Assembly: GCA_002282445.1 (NCBI GenBank)
Contig: NCJK01000008.1
Span: 101,817-143,516, forward strand
Source: Burkholderiales bacterium 39-55-53
Lineage (GTDB): Bacteria > Pseudomonadota > Gammaproteobacteria > Burkholderiales > Burkholderiaceae_C
Reading direction: 5' to 3'
DNA: 41,700 bases
A model generated the notes under the pieces. The model was not told where the DNA came from and searched no databases. It was given only the letters and a program-made list of their open reading frames with translations. Shown here piece after piece: positions 9,137 to 20,273 of this stretch; within the stretch, counting starts at the first letter, position 1; every line of letters begins with the position of its first letter. A program made the translations under genes and the position numbers.

Positions 9137-9167
9137 AAAACGCCAGTGCGTATGAAGCACCGGCGTT
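9135..9167 (-). terminator. Terminator of the tkt-gap operon
   Basis: A stem of AACGCC/GGCGTT extended by GTGC/GCAC (9139-9167, one bulged base, 7-base loop) is followed on the minus strand by a run of six T (9135-9140). It lies between convergent gap and the GDT1-type gene. Confidence 0.8.
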
Positions 9168-9202
9168 GATGAAGACACAAGGCACGCAACGTGCCACCGT
9201 GC

Positions 9203-12311
<3,109 letters not shown>

Positions 12312-12402
12312 GTCAGGAGACTCCGGTCGAGTGGTGAAGGAAAAACGAAGATTTTAGCGAGCCACGCTACGCAAGCCTGACGGCTGGCTACACTGCCCCT
12401 TG

Positions 12403-13227
12403 ATGACAAAAACAGCTGTTTCTGATGCCTCTCACCTCTTGTCGACGGCCTTGCTGCTAGCGGCAGGCCGTGGCGAGCGCATGCGTCCCCTGACCGACGC
12501 CATGCCCAAACCGTTGCTGCCTGTGCGCGGTCAGCCTCTGATGCAATGGGCCATGCAAGACCTGCAGCGTGGCGGCGTAGAGCACCTGGTCATCAACACC
12601 GCTTGGCTGGGCGAGCAAATTCCTCAGCACTTTGGCGCAGCGTTTGATACGGCAGGCCTCGCCCCCATGCATTTGCACTACTCGCAAGAAGGCGTGGACT
12701 TTGGTGGCGCACTGGAAACCGCAGGCGGCATAGCTCGCGCCCTGCCCCAATTGGCTGATGTGTTTTGGGTGGCAGCGGGTGATGTGTTTGCCCCAGATTT
12801 TGTGTTTGCGCCCGAGGCCTATGAGCGTTTCAAGGCCAGCTCGCAGCTCGCCCACATTTGGCTGGTGCCCAACCCGGAGCACAATTTGGGCGGCGACTTT
12901 GGCTTGTCGGCGGAGGGGCTGGCCCTCAACCTACCCAAGTTGGCGGCTAAGACGCGGCATGAAGAGTTGCCCTCAAAAGCGACGACCACTGGCCTTGTTA
13001 GCGAGCAGCCGCGCTACACCTTCAGCACCATCGCGCTTTACAAACGGGCCTTCTTCGAGGCCGCCTGGTGCGATATTCCAGCCGGCAATCCTCAAGGCGT
13101 GAAAGCCCCGTTGGCCCCCATGTTGCGTGCCGCGATGGACAATGGCGCGGTGAGTGCGTCGCTCTACACAGGCGCGTGGACCGATGTGGGCACGCCTGAG
13201 CGTTTGGCGCAACTTAACGCCGCCTGA
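12403..13227 (+). CDS. murU: N-acetylmuramate alpha-1-phosphate uridylyltransferase (probable MurU)
   Basis: This is a 274-residue sugar nucleotidyltransferase. The N-terminus has the signature LLAAGRGERMRPLTDAMPKP, followed by a Rossmann-like core with VAAGDVF and the metal-site region near WTDVGTPERL. MurU makes UDP-MurNAc from MurNAc-1-phosphate in the peptidoglycan recycling route that starts with AmgK. An amgK homologue is present at 22839, which supports the assignment over a generic glucose- or mannose-1-phosphate transferase. The start ATG at 12403 follows a TTG three bases earlier. pepP follows after 16 bases. Confidence 0.82.
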   Translation: MTKTAVSDASHLLSTALLLAAGRGERMRPLTDAMPKPLLPVRGQPLMQWAMQDLQRGGVEHLVINTAWLGEQIPQHFGAAFDTAGLAPMHLHYSQEGVDFGGALETAGGIARALPQLADVFWVAAGDVFAPDFVFAPEAYERFKASSQLAHIWLVPNPEHNLGGDFGLSAEGLALNLPKLAAKTRHEELPSKATTTGLVSEQPRYTFSTIALYKRAFFEAAWCDIPAGNPQGVKAPLAPMLRAAMDNGAVSASLYTGAWTDVGTPERLAQLNAA

Positions 13228-13243
13228 ACACACAAGGTAAGAC

Positions 13244-14644
13244 ATGACACACCCGATTGCACACGCCCAAATTTACGCCGCACGTCGCGCCCGTTTGGCC
13301 GCACAGTTGGGCGATGGTGGCGTGGCCATCATTCCTACCGCGCCCGAGCACGCACGTAACCGCGACAGCGACTTTCCGTATCGCCACGACAGCTACTTTT
13401 ATTACCTGACCGGATTTACTGAGCCCAATGCATGGTTGGTGCTCGACGCCACAGGGCGAAGCACCTTGTTTTGCCAGCCCAAAGACTTGGAACGCGAAAT
13501 TTGGGATGGTTACCGTTTGGGGCCAGACGCCGCCGTGGCCGCGCTGGGCGTGACTGCCGCCCTGTCGGTTGCCGAACTGGACAAGCAACTGCCTCAATTG
13601 CTAGAGAACCAACACACGGTTTGGTACCCATTTGCCACACATAAGGGGTTGGAAACGCGCGTGGATGGCTGGCTCAATGCTGTGCGCGCCCGCGTTCGCT
13701 TTGGCGCGCAATGCCCTGCGCAACAGCGCGATGCTTGCGGCCCGCTGGATGAGATGCGCCTTATTAAAGACGCGCACGAGCAAGACGTGATGCGTCGTGC
13801 CAGCGCCATCAGCGCCCAAGCCCACATCCGAGCCATGCAGACCAGTGCACGCATGTTGCGGGCAGGCCAAGACGTGCGCGAGTACCACCTAGATGCCGAG
13901 CTGTTGCACGAGTTCCGCATGCACGGCTCGCAGTTTCCCGCCTACACCTCCATCGTGGCTGCAGGCGCGAACGCCTGCGTGCTGCACTACCGCGCCGATG
14001 CCGCACCTGTGCGTGATGGCGAGTTGGTGTTGATCGACGCGGGCTGCGAGTTGGATGGCTATGCCTCCGACATCACCCGCACGTTTCCGGCCAACGGCAA
14101 GTTCACAGGCCCACAGCGTGACTTGTACAACTTGGTGCTGGCCAGTCAAGACGCCGCGGTGGCCGCCACGAAAGCGGGTGCACGTTTTGTGGATCCGCAC
14201 GACGCGACCGTCAAAGTGTTGGCGCAAGGCTTGTTAGACCTCGGTTTGTTGAACAAAGCGAAACACGGCAATGCGCAAGACGTGATTGAGAAGCGTGCTT
14301 ACTTTCCTTTTTATATGCACCGCACCAGCCATTGGCTGGGCATGGATGTGCATGACTGCGGTAGCTATGTGGAGCCGTCTGAGTTGGGCCAAACCAGCGA
14401 ACGCAAAGACCCGTTGTCAGGCGAAGCCATCGTCAATCGACCCAGCCGCATCTTGCATGAGGGCATGGTGCTGACCATCGAGCCAGGCCTCTACGTGCGC
14501 CCTGCAGATGATGTGCCCGAGGCGTTTTGGAATATTGGCATTCGTATTGAGGACGATGCCATCGTCACGGCGGGGGGCTGTGAGCTCATCACGCGCGGGG
14601 TGCCTGTTGTTGCTGACGAGATTGAGGCGTTGATGCGCGGTTAA
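13244..14644 (+). CDS. pepP: Xaa-Pro aminopeptidase (aminopeptidase P)
   Basis: This cytoplasmic metallopeptidase removes N-terminal residues preceding proline. At 466 residues it has the N-terminal AMP_N domain (RRARLAAQLGDGG, YLTGFTEPNAWLVL) and a C-terminal pita-bread domain. Metal ligands are visible in LIDAGCELDGYASDITRTFP (two Asp), HWLGMDVHD (His), TIEPGLYV (Glu) and GIRIEDD (Glu). It lies directly behind murU. A long region of hairpins follows it. Confidence 0.95.
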   Translation: MTHPIAHAQIYAARRARLAAQLGDGGVAIIPTAPEHARNRDSDFPYRHDSYFYYLTGFTEPNAWLVLDATGRSTLFCQPKDLEREIWDGYRLGPDAAVAALGVTAALSVAELDKQLPQLLENQHTVWYPFATHKGLETRVDGWLNAVRARVRFGAQCPAQQRDACGPLDEMRLIKDAHEQDVMRRASAISAQAHIRAMQTSARMLRAGQDVREYHLDAELLHEFRMHGSQFPAYTSIVAAGANACVLHYRADAAPVRDGELVLIDAGCELDGYASDITRTFPANGKFTGPQRDLYNLVLASQDAAVAATKAGARFVDPHDATVKVLAQGLLDLGLLNKAKHGNAQDVIEKRAYFPFYMHRTSHWLGMDVHDCGSYVEPSELGQTSERKDPLSGEAIVNRPSRILHEGMVLTIEPGLYVRPADDVPEAFWNIGIRIEDDAIVTAGGCELITRGVPVVADEIEALMRG

Positions 14645-14666
14645 TTTCTTTGGCGTTGATGTGGCG

Positions 14667-14751
14667 GCGCGATACGCGAGGGGCAAACCCGCCCTCCTCA
14701 GAGTCTGACGCCTCGATTGCGTCGGTCGGGTTTGCCCCTCTCGTAACGCGC
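14667..14751. repeat. Large imperfect hairpin downstream of pepP
   Basis: Arms at 14667-14691 and 14727-14751 pair over 25 positions with two mismatches. The core is a perfect 14-bp repeat, GAGGGGCAAACCCG at 14678-14691 against CGGGTTTGCCCCTC at 14727-14740. The 35-base loop holds a smaller dyad, GACGC/GCGTC (14707-14723). It starts about 20 bases after the pepP stop, so it may end pepP transcripts or protect their 3' ends. A REP-like repeat is an alternative. Confidence 0.8.
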
Positions 14752-14795
14752 TTTAGCTGTTGGACTTTTCAATCGGTATGGTGTGCCTGTCCCCA

Positions 14796-14879
14796 GCTTG
14801 ATGTGATGGGGTGCGCGCGTAGGCGCCATTCTGGCGCGAAGCGACAGTAAGCCCTAGCGCGTACCCCGTCACGTCAAGC
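14796..14879. repeat. Second large imperfect hairpin in the pepP-maeB gap
   Basis: The arms begin CTTGATGTGATGGGGTGCGC (from 14797) and end GTACCCCGTCACGTCAAG (to 14878). They pair with only a few G-T or A-C type mismatches. The centre holds GGCGCCA-TTC-TGGCGC (14822-14837). Together with the preceding hairpin it makes this stretch unlike ordinary intergenic DNA. No credible protein is encoded here. Confidence 0.75.
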
Positions 14880-14915
14880 GGACGTCAACGCCAACCACTG
14901 AAGCGATCGGTTGGT

Positions 14916-14936
14916 AAGCCAATCAAGTTGGCTTTT
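14916..14936 (+). terminator. Weak terminator-like hairpin before maeB
   Basis: A 7-bp stem (AAGCCAA at 14916-14922, TTGGCTT at 14928-14934) with a 5-base loop is followed by a short T run (TTTT at 14933-14936). It could end read-through from pepP. Apart from this, the two large hairpins and the leader hairpin at 15024, I see nothing recognisable in 14645-15078. Confidence 0.4.
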
Positions 14937-15023
14937 GCGAATAAGTAAAAACCATTGCCACTTGCATACGCACATCCACGGACAAACTGCCCTAGACACA
15001 GGCCTAAAATGAAATCACAAGCT

Positions 15024-15058
15024 AAGGCGGCGGTGCTTTGCAAAGCAAGCCGCCTTTT
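15024..15058 (+). promoter_or_regulatory. Terminator-like hairpin in the maeB leader
   Basis: AAGGCGGC (15024-15031) pairs with GCCGCCTT (15049-15056). Between them lies a perfect 14-base palindrome, TGCTTTGCAAAGCA (15034-15047), so one long stem can form. Four T follow (15055-15058). The hairpin ends about 10 bases before the maeB Shine-Dalgarno AGGAG. It could act as an attenuator or as a terminator for upstream transcription. Confidence 0.5.
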
Positions 15059-15078
15059 GCGCTAATTAGGAGATTTTT

Positions 15079-17388
15079 ATGAGTTCTAACCACTCGCACA
15101 ATAGCCCTGAAGCTCGTGCTGAATTACGCCGTGCAGCCCTTGAGTACCACGAGTTCCCTGCTCCAGGTAAGTTGGCGATTCACGCCACCAAGCAGTTGGT
15201 GAACCAGCACGATTTGGCGCTGGCGTATTCGCCAGGTGTGGCGGCTCCTTGTGAAGAAATTGTCAAAGACCCCAATGCCGCATTCAAGTACACAGGGCGT
15301 GGCAACTTGGTGGCTGTGATTTCCAACGGCACAGCTGTCTTGGGCTTGGGCGACATTGGCCCATTGGCTTCCAAGCCTGTGATGGAAGGCAAAGCGGTTT
15401 TGTTCAAGAAGTTTGCCGGCATCGACGTGTTCGACTTAGAAATCGAAGAAAAGAACCTCGACAAACTGGTGGACATCATTGCCGCGCTCGAACCCACGTT
15501 CGGCGGTATCAACCTCGAAGACATCAAGGCCCCAGATTGCTTCTATGTGGAGCGCAAGTTGCGCGAGCGCATGAAGATTCCAGTCTTCCACGACGACCAA
15601 CACGGCACGGCCATCACTGTGGGCGCGGCGATTTTGAACGGCCTCAAAGTGGCTGGCAAAGACCTGAAAACAGTCAAGCTCGTGACCTCTGGCGCAGGCG
15701 CGGCAGCGTTGGCGTGTTTGGGTTTGTTGCTCAAAATGGGCATGCCACGCAAAAACATCTACGTCACCGACTTGGCGGGCGTGGTCTATGAAGGCCGCAC
15801 CGAGTTGATGGACGAAGACAAGATTCAATTCGCCCAAAAGACGGATGCTCGCACCCTCAGCGAGATCATCGAAGGTGCGGATGTGTTCTTGGGTCTGTCA
15901 GCCGGCGGCGTGTTGAAGCCGGAGATGGTGAAGAAGATGGCTGCCAAGCCCATCATCATGGCCTTGGCCAACCCCAACCCTGAAATCACCCCTGAAGAGG
16001 TGAAGGCCGTGCGTGACGATGCCATCATCGCCACCGGCCGCAGCGACTATCACAACCAAGTGAACAACGTGCTGTGTTTCCCCTACATCTTCCGTGGTGC
16101 GTTGGATGCCGGTGCTTCCACCATCAACGACGAAATGGAAATTGCGGCGGTGTATGCCATAGCCGAATTGGCGCAAGCCGAGCAGAGTGAAGTGGTGGCT
16201 GCGGCCTATGCAGGCGAGACCTTGGCCTTTGGCCCTGAGTACCTCATTCCCAAGCCATTCGACCCTCGCTTGATGATGAAGATCGCGCCTGCCGTGGCCA
16301 AAGCCGCCATGGACAGTGGTGTGGCGACACGTCCTATTCAAGACTTGGAAGCCTACATCGAGAAACTGCAAGGCTTTGTGTATGCCTCGGGTTCCATCAT
16401 GAAGCCCATTTATGCGGCTGCTAAGCGCGGCAATAAAAAACGCGTGTGCTACGCCGAAGGGGAAGAAGAACGCGTCTTGCGCGCGGTGCAAATCGTGGTG
16501 GACGAGCATTTGGCCGAACCCACGTTGATTGGCCGTCCTGCCGTGATCGCGCAGCGCATCGAGAAGTTTGGCTTGCGCCTCAAAGAGGGCGTTGATTACC
16601 AAGTGGTGAACGTTGAGCAAGACGACCGCTACCGCGATTTCTGGCAAACCTATTACAAAATGACGGCCCGCAAAGGCGTGACGGAGCAATTGGCCAAGAT
16701 CGACATGCGCCGTCGTTTGTCATTGATTGGCACGATGATGCTGCACAAAGGCGAAGTGGATGGCCTGATTTGCGGCACATGGAGCACGCCCATCACACAT
16801 TTGAACTATGTGGATCAAGTGATTGGTCACCGAAAAGGCGTAAGCACTTATGCGGCAATGAACGGGCTGATCTTGCCCGACCGTCAGGTGTTTTTGGTGG
16901 ACACGCATATCAACTACGACCCGACTGCAGAGCAATTGGCCGAAATCACGGTCATGGCCGCTGAAGAAATGCGCCGTTTTGGTATTCAACCCAAAGCTGC
17001 CTTGCTGTCGCACTCCAATTTCGGCAGCAGCGACAAGCCATCGGCGATCAAGATGCGCGAAACCTTGGTGCTGGTTAAGCAAAAAGCACCATGGCTAGAA
17101 ATCGACGGTGAAATGCACGGTGATATCGCGTTGGATGGCGCTGCGCGCGTGGCCCACATGCCAGACACCACAGTCATTGGCGATGCCAATTTGTTGGTTT
17201 TGCCAAACTTGGACGCGGCCAATATCGCTTACAACCTGCTCAAAACTGCTGCTGGCGGCAACATTGCCATTGGCCCAGTGCTTTTGGGCGCTGCTAAGCC
17301 CGTCCATATCTTGACTGCCAGCACCACCGTGCGACGCATTGTCAATATGACAGCTTTGACGGTGGCAGATGCCAGTGCGGTCCGATAA
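15079..17388 (+). CDS. maeB: NADP-dependent malic enzyme with C-terminal phosphotransacetylase-like domain
   Basis: This enzyme decarboxylates malate to pyruvate with NADP+ reduction, linking the TCA cycle to NADPH supply. The 769 residues contain an N-terminal malic enzyme domain (about 1-430) with [22 protein letters not shown] and the nucleotide-binding [18 protein letters not shown]-terminal domain (about 440-765) is homologous to phosphate acetyltransferase ([33 protein letters not shown]) but in MaeB proteins is thought to be regulatory, sensing acetyl-CoA. AGGAG precedes the ATG. It is followed by a strong terminator. Confidence 0.96.
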   Translation: MSSNHSHNSPEARAELRRAALEYHEFPAPGKLAIHATKQLVNQHDLALAYSPGVAAPCEEIVKDPNAAFKYTGRGNLVAVISNGTAVLGLGDIGPLASKPVMEGKAVLFKKFAGIDVFDLEIEEKNLDKLVDIIAALEPTFGGINLEDIKAPDCFYVERKLRERMKIPVFHDDQHGTAITVGAAILNGLKVAGKDLKTVKLVTSGAGAAALACLGLLLKMGMPRKNIYVTDLAGVVYEGRTELMDEDKIQFAQKTDARTLSEIIEGADVFLGLSAGGVLKPEMVKKMAAKPIIMALANPNPEITPEEVKAVRDDAIIATGRSDYHNQVNNVLCFPYIFRGALDAGASTINDEMEIAAVYAIAELAQAEQSEVVAAAYAGETLAFGPEYLIPKPFDPRLMMKIAPAVAKAAMDSGVATRPIQDLEAYIEKLQGFVYASGSIMKPIYAAAKRGNKKRVCYAEGEEERVLRAVQIVVDEHLAEPTLIGRPAVIAQRIEKFGLRLKEGVDYQVVNVEQDDRYRDFWQTYYKMTARKGVTEQLAKIDMRRRLSLIGTMMLHKGEVDGLICGTWSTPITHLNYVDQVIGHRKGVSTYAAMNGLILPDRQVFLVDTHINYDPTAEQLAEITVMAAEEMRRFGIQPKAALLSHSNFGSSDKPSAIKMRETLVLVKQKAPWLEIDGEMHGDIALDGAARVAHMPDTTVIGDANLLVLPNLDAANIAYNLLKTAAGGNIAIGPVLLGAAKPVHILTASTTVRRIVNMTALTVADASAVR

Positions 17389-17437
17389 AGCGGGATTTAT
17401 CCCTCAAAATTAGTTAATTTTAATTAAATAACCCTTC

Positions 17438-17475
17438 AGGGGCCCTCCAGTAATGGACAGGGCCCTTGCTTTTTT
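17438..17475 (+). terminator. Terminator after maeB
   Basis: AGGGCCC-type arms (GGGCCCT at 17440-17446, AGGGCCC at 17459-17465) enclose a smaller TCCA/TGGA dyad and are followed by a six-T run at 17470-17475. It lies about 50 bases beyond the maeB stop. Confidence 0.85.
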
Positions 17476-17543
17476 GTTCCATTTGACCGACACTACGTGT
17501 TCCAAATTTCGGGGTTAACCCGAACTAGAAACGAATACAACCT

Positions 17544-18101
17544 ATGCCACTGCGTACCGTCAAAACCAATATCGTTCAATCTATCCGCGCCTTCCGCGTA
17601 CCTGATTTACAAGAAGCTGCCCAAGGCCTCGGCCACCATTTTTTGTATGTGAATTTGGCGCAAGCCCAAAGTAAACAAGACATCTTGGACATCATCTCCA
17701 AAGAGTTCAATTTGTCTGCTACGTCTAGCAAAAACTTCGATTCTTTGTATGACGGCATGACTGACCCATTGCACAAATCTGGCCCTCAACCAGGCTTCAT
17801 CTTGGTTTTGGAGCACATCCCTGCCCACGCCAAGTTCGACAAAGAAGCCCGCGAACAGTTGTTGGACATCTTCCGCGAAGCTGCTGACTATTGGTCAGAC
17901 CGCAAAGTGGCCTTCCGTTGCTTCTATTCTTTCTCGGTGGCCCGTGTGCCATCCGCAGAAAAAGCCGGAATGACAGCTGAAGGTATTGAATTGCTCGAAG
18001 AAGGCGAAAAAATGCCAACGGACAAGCTGGTCGATGTGTCGCCCATGGCTCTGCGCATGAGCAGCCCGTTCAACGCAGGCTACTGGCAAACAGCGGCTTA
18101 A
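17544..18101 (+). CDS. Barstar family protein
   Basis: This 185-residue protein resembles barstar, the intracellular inhibitor of the RNase barnase. The visible match is an N-terminal strand ending FLYVNLAQAQSKQDILDIIS, then the helix segment containing KEFNLSATSSKNFDSLYDGM, which aligns with the barstar core where the inhibitor presents acidic residues. A hydrophobic strand (PGFILVLEHIP) and a helix-strand end (FRCFYSFSV) follow. It is about twice the length of classical barstar (about 90 residues). No barnase-like nuclease, secretion gene or toxin lies nearby, so an immunity role is not supported by context. The flanking genes are housekeeping. Confidence 0.7.
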   Translation: MPLRTVKTNIVQSIRAFRVPDLQEAAQGLGHHFLYVNLAQAQSKQDILDIISKEFNLSATSSKNFDSLYDGMTDPLHKSGPQPGFILVLEHIPAHAKFDKEAREQLLDIFREAADYWSDRKVAFRCFYSFSVARVPSAEKAGMTAEGIELLEEGEKMPTDKLVDVSPMALRMSSPFNAGYWQTAA

Positions 18102-18134
18102 TTGGTTTGCGGCGGTCACGCCGCACCCAAAAAC

Positions 18135-18170
18135 AAAACCCGTCGCAGGACACTGCTGACGGGTTTTTTA
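18135..18170. terminator. Bidirectional terminator between the barstar gene and rsmA
   Basis: AAAACCCGTC (18135-18144) pairs with GACGGGTTTT (18158-18167), with an inner GCAG/CTGC extension. It has a T run on the right and an A-rich run on the left, so it can work for both convergent genes. Confidence 0.88.
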
Positions 18171-18179
18171 TTAAGTCGG

Positions 18180-18938
18180 TCAGAGACTTTGAACCAAGGC
18201 CACGTATTCCGCCACCGGTACCTCTTCAGCTCGGCGTTGCACGTCGAAGGTTCCAGCGAAATTGCGGGCTTCTAGCCAGCGGCCCAAGGTGTTGCGCAAC
18301 AACTTGCGACGTTGGCTGAAGGCGGTTTTCACCATTTCCTCCATCAGCTTGACGTCAATCTGCGGGGGCTGAGCCACAGGGACCATACGCACAACCGCAC
18401 TGTCTACGCGGGGCGGTGGGTCAAACGATTCGGGCGGCACAAACAACACGTCTTCCATGTCGTAGCGCCATTGCAGCATGACGCTCAAGCGGCTGTAGTC
18501 GCTGGTGCTGGGCTTGGCCACCATGCGGTCGATGACTTCTTTTTGCAGCATAAAGTGCTGGTCTTGCACCACGGCCACATGTTCAAGCAAATGAAACAGG
18601 ATGGGCGACGAGATGTTGTAGGGCAAGTTGCCCACCACGCGCAGTTTGGGGGCGTTCAGGCTGGCCGCCAACTGTGTGAAGTCCACTCGAAGTACGTCGG
18701 ACTCGATCACGTTCAAATGCGGGTGCTCGCGCAGGCGCACAGCCAGGTCGCGATCGAGCTCAATGACATTGAGCTTGCCTAAGCGCTCTACCAACGGTTG
18801 CGTGAGGGCTGCCAAGCCTGGGCCAATTTCGACCATCGGGTCATTGGGCAGCGGGTTGATGGCATCGACGATGCCTTCAATGATCGCGCCGTCCGTTAAG
18901 AAGTGTTGGCCGAAGCGCTTGCGTGCAATGTGTTTCAA
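18180..18938 (-). CDS. rsmA: 16S rRNA (adenine(1518)-N6/adenine(1519)-N6)-dimethyltransferase
   Basis: RsmA (KsgA) dimethylates two adjacent adenines near the 3' end of 16S rRNA during small-subunit assembly. The 252 residues begin [10 protein letters not shown], carry the SAM-binding [19 protein letters not shown] and the catalytic NLPYNISSP (about 104-112), and end with the helical [12 protein letters not shown]-like segment ([14 protein letters not shown]). It follows surA by 12 bases on the same strand; pdxA, often found between them, is absent. Confidence 0.96.
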   Translation of the reverse strand: MKHIARKRFGQHFLTDGAIIEGIVDAINPLPNDPMVEIGPGLAALTQPLVERLGKLNVIELDRDLAVRLREHPHLNVIESDVLRVDFTQLAASLNAPKLRVVGNLPYNISSPILFHLLEHVAVVQDQHFMLQKEVIDRMVAKPSTSDYSRLSVMLQWRYDMEDVLFVPPESFDPPPRVDSAVVRMVPVAQPPQIDVKLMEEMVKTAFSQRRKLLRNTLGRWLEARNFAGTFDVQRRAEEVPVAEYVALVQSL

Positions 18939-18950
18939 AGTTGGCCCTGC

Positions 18951-20264
18951 TTATTGCGGTGCGTCGCGGTATTCAACATATGCGCGACCGCGTACTTCTT
19001 GGGCCCACAGTTGGTAGGTCTCGTCAAACTTCTTTTCACGTAGGCTATTACTAGCCATGTCGCGAAGCTCGCGTTCGCTGATAGGCGCCTCGCGGCGTTC
19101 CAAAACTTGGATCAGATGAACACCAAAGCGAGACACCAAGGGATCGGCAATTTGTCCAATTTGTAACGTGTTCATAACTTCTTCAAACTCGGGCACAAAC
19201 ATGCCCGGAGAAACCCAGCCTAAGTCACCGCCTTCAGGGCCGCTGGCATCTTGCGAATGCCCACGCGCCAACTTTGCAAAATCAGCTTTCCCAGCTTCGA
19301 TTTGTCGTTTGTACTCTGCCAATCGGGCGCGCGCGGTGGTTTGGCTGAGTTGGCCACTTGGGCGTAACAAGATGTGACGTGGATGGGTTTGGGTGATGGT
19401 CACCACATTGCTGGCACGCTTGGTGACAAGTTTCAACACGTGAAAGCCAGCACCAGATCGCACCAAGGTCACATCACCGACTTTCATATTTTTGGTGGTT
19501 TCGACAAACAAGGAAGGGTAACGGTCTGCGGAGCGTAAGCCCATCAAGCCACCCTTGTCGCGCTCTGCGCCGTTGGAAAACTCTTTGGCCACACGGGCTA
19601 AATCGTCACCACGTTTGAGATTGGCTAGGACGGACTCTGCTTTGGCCTGGAGAGCTGCAATTTCAGAGTCGGTCGCCTTCTCTGAAACGGCCACCATGAC
19701 ATGGCCAAGTTCAATGTCTGGGTTGGTGTTGATGCTGGCGTTTTGACGGTCACGAACGGCTTGATCGACTTCAATATCACTGACTTTGATGCGGCTTGGG
19801 ACATTGCGCTCTGACAAACGCTGCAAAATGAGTTGCTCGCGGAGGTTTTGGCGCAAGCGTTCAATGCTCATACCTTCCGCTTGGACTTTTTGGTGCAGAG
19901 CGGCCAAGCTCAGTTGGCTTTGTGCTGCCAAACGTTGTTCAGCTTGATTGACGGCTTCTTCATCAACGCTCAGACCAGTTTCTTTGGCATGTTGCAACAA
20001 AGCTTTTTCAACAATGAGTCGCTCTAAAGCGGCCTTGAGCAAGGCTTGACCATCGGGCACATGACGGCCTTGTTGCTTGAGTTGATCGCGAAGTTGCGGC
20101 GCACGCAGGGTGACGTCGTGGTTGGTGATGGGAATTGAGTCGACGACGGCTACGATGAAGTCTTGACCCGTGAGAGTTGCTGTTCGGGTCGATTGAGCAA
20201 ATGAAAAAGTAGAAAAGGCCAGCAAAGCCAACAAGAAAAAATTGCGCGAGTTAATTAACAACAT
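18951..20264 (-). CDS. surA: Periplasmic chaperone/peptidyl-prolyl isomerase SurA
   Basis: SurA escorts outer-membrane proteins, including LptD, across the periplasm. The 437 residues contain a signal peptide (NFFLLALLAFSTFSFAQS), an N-terminal chaperone domain, and two parvulin-type PPIase domains: about 175-280, with ELGHVMVAVSE, and about 290-395, with HPRHILLRPSG and DLGWVSPGMFVPEFE. The gene sits directly behind lptD with a 9-base gap, the conserved client-chaperone pairing. Codon use is more AT-rich than in the neighbouring rsmE or amgK genes. Confidence 0.95.
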   Translation of the reverse strand: MLLINSRNFFLLALLAFSTFSFAQSTRTATLTGQDFIVAVVDSIPITNHDVTLRAPQLRDQLKQQGRHVPDGQALLKAALERLIVEKALLQHAKETGLSVDEEAVNQAEQRLAAQSQLSLAALHQKVQAEGMSIERLRQNLREQLILQRLSERNVPSRIKVSDIEVDQAVRDRQNASINTNPDIELGHVMVAVSEKATDSEIAALQAKAESVLANLKRGDDLARVAKEFSNGAERDKGGLMGLRSADRYPSLFVETTKNMKVGDVTLVRSGAGFHVLKLVTKRASNVVTITQTHPRHILLRPSGQLSQTTARARLAEYKRQIEAGKADFAKLARGHSQDASGPEGGDLGWVSPGMFVPEFEEVMNTLQIGQIADPLVSRFGVHLIQVLERREAPISERELRDMASNSLREKKFDETYQLWAQEVRGRAYVEYRDAPQ

Positions 20265-20273
20265 GGATACCCA

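Noticed and set aside
14650-14850. A 66-codon open frame in the pepP-maeB gap
   Set aside because: It runs through the two large inverted repeats and has an unnatural composition with no family resemblance. The repeats explain the sequence better.
15898-16689. A 263-codon open frame on the minus strand
   Set aside because: Antisense to maeB, His-rich as expected from reverse-reading its codons.
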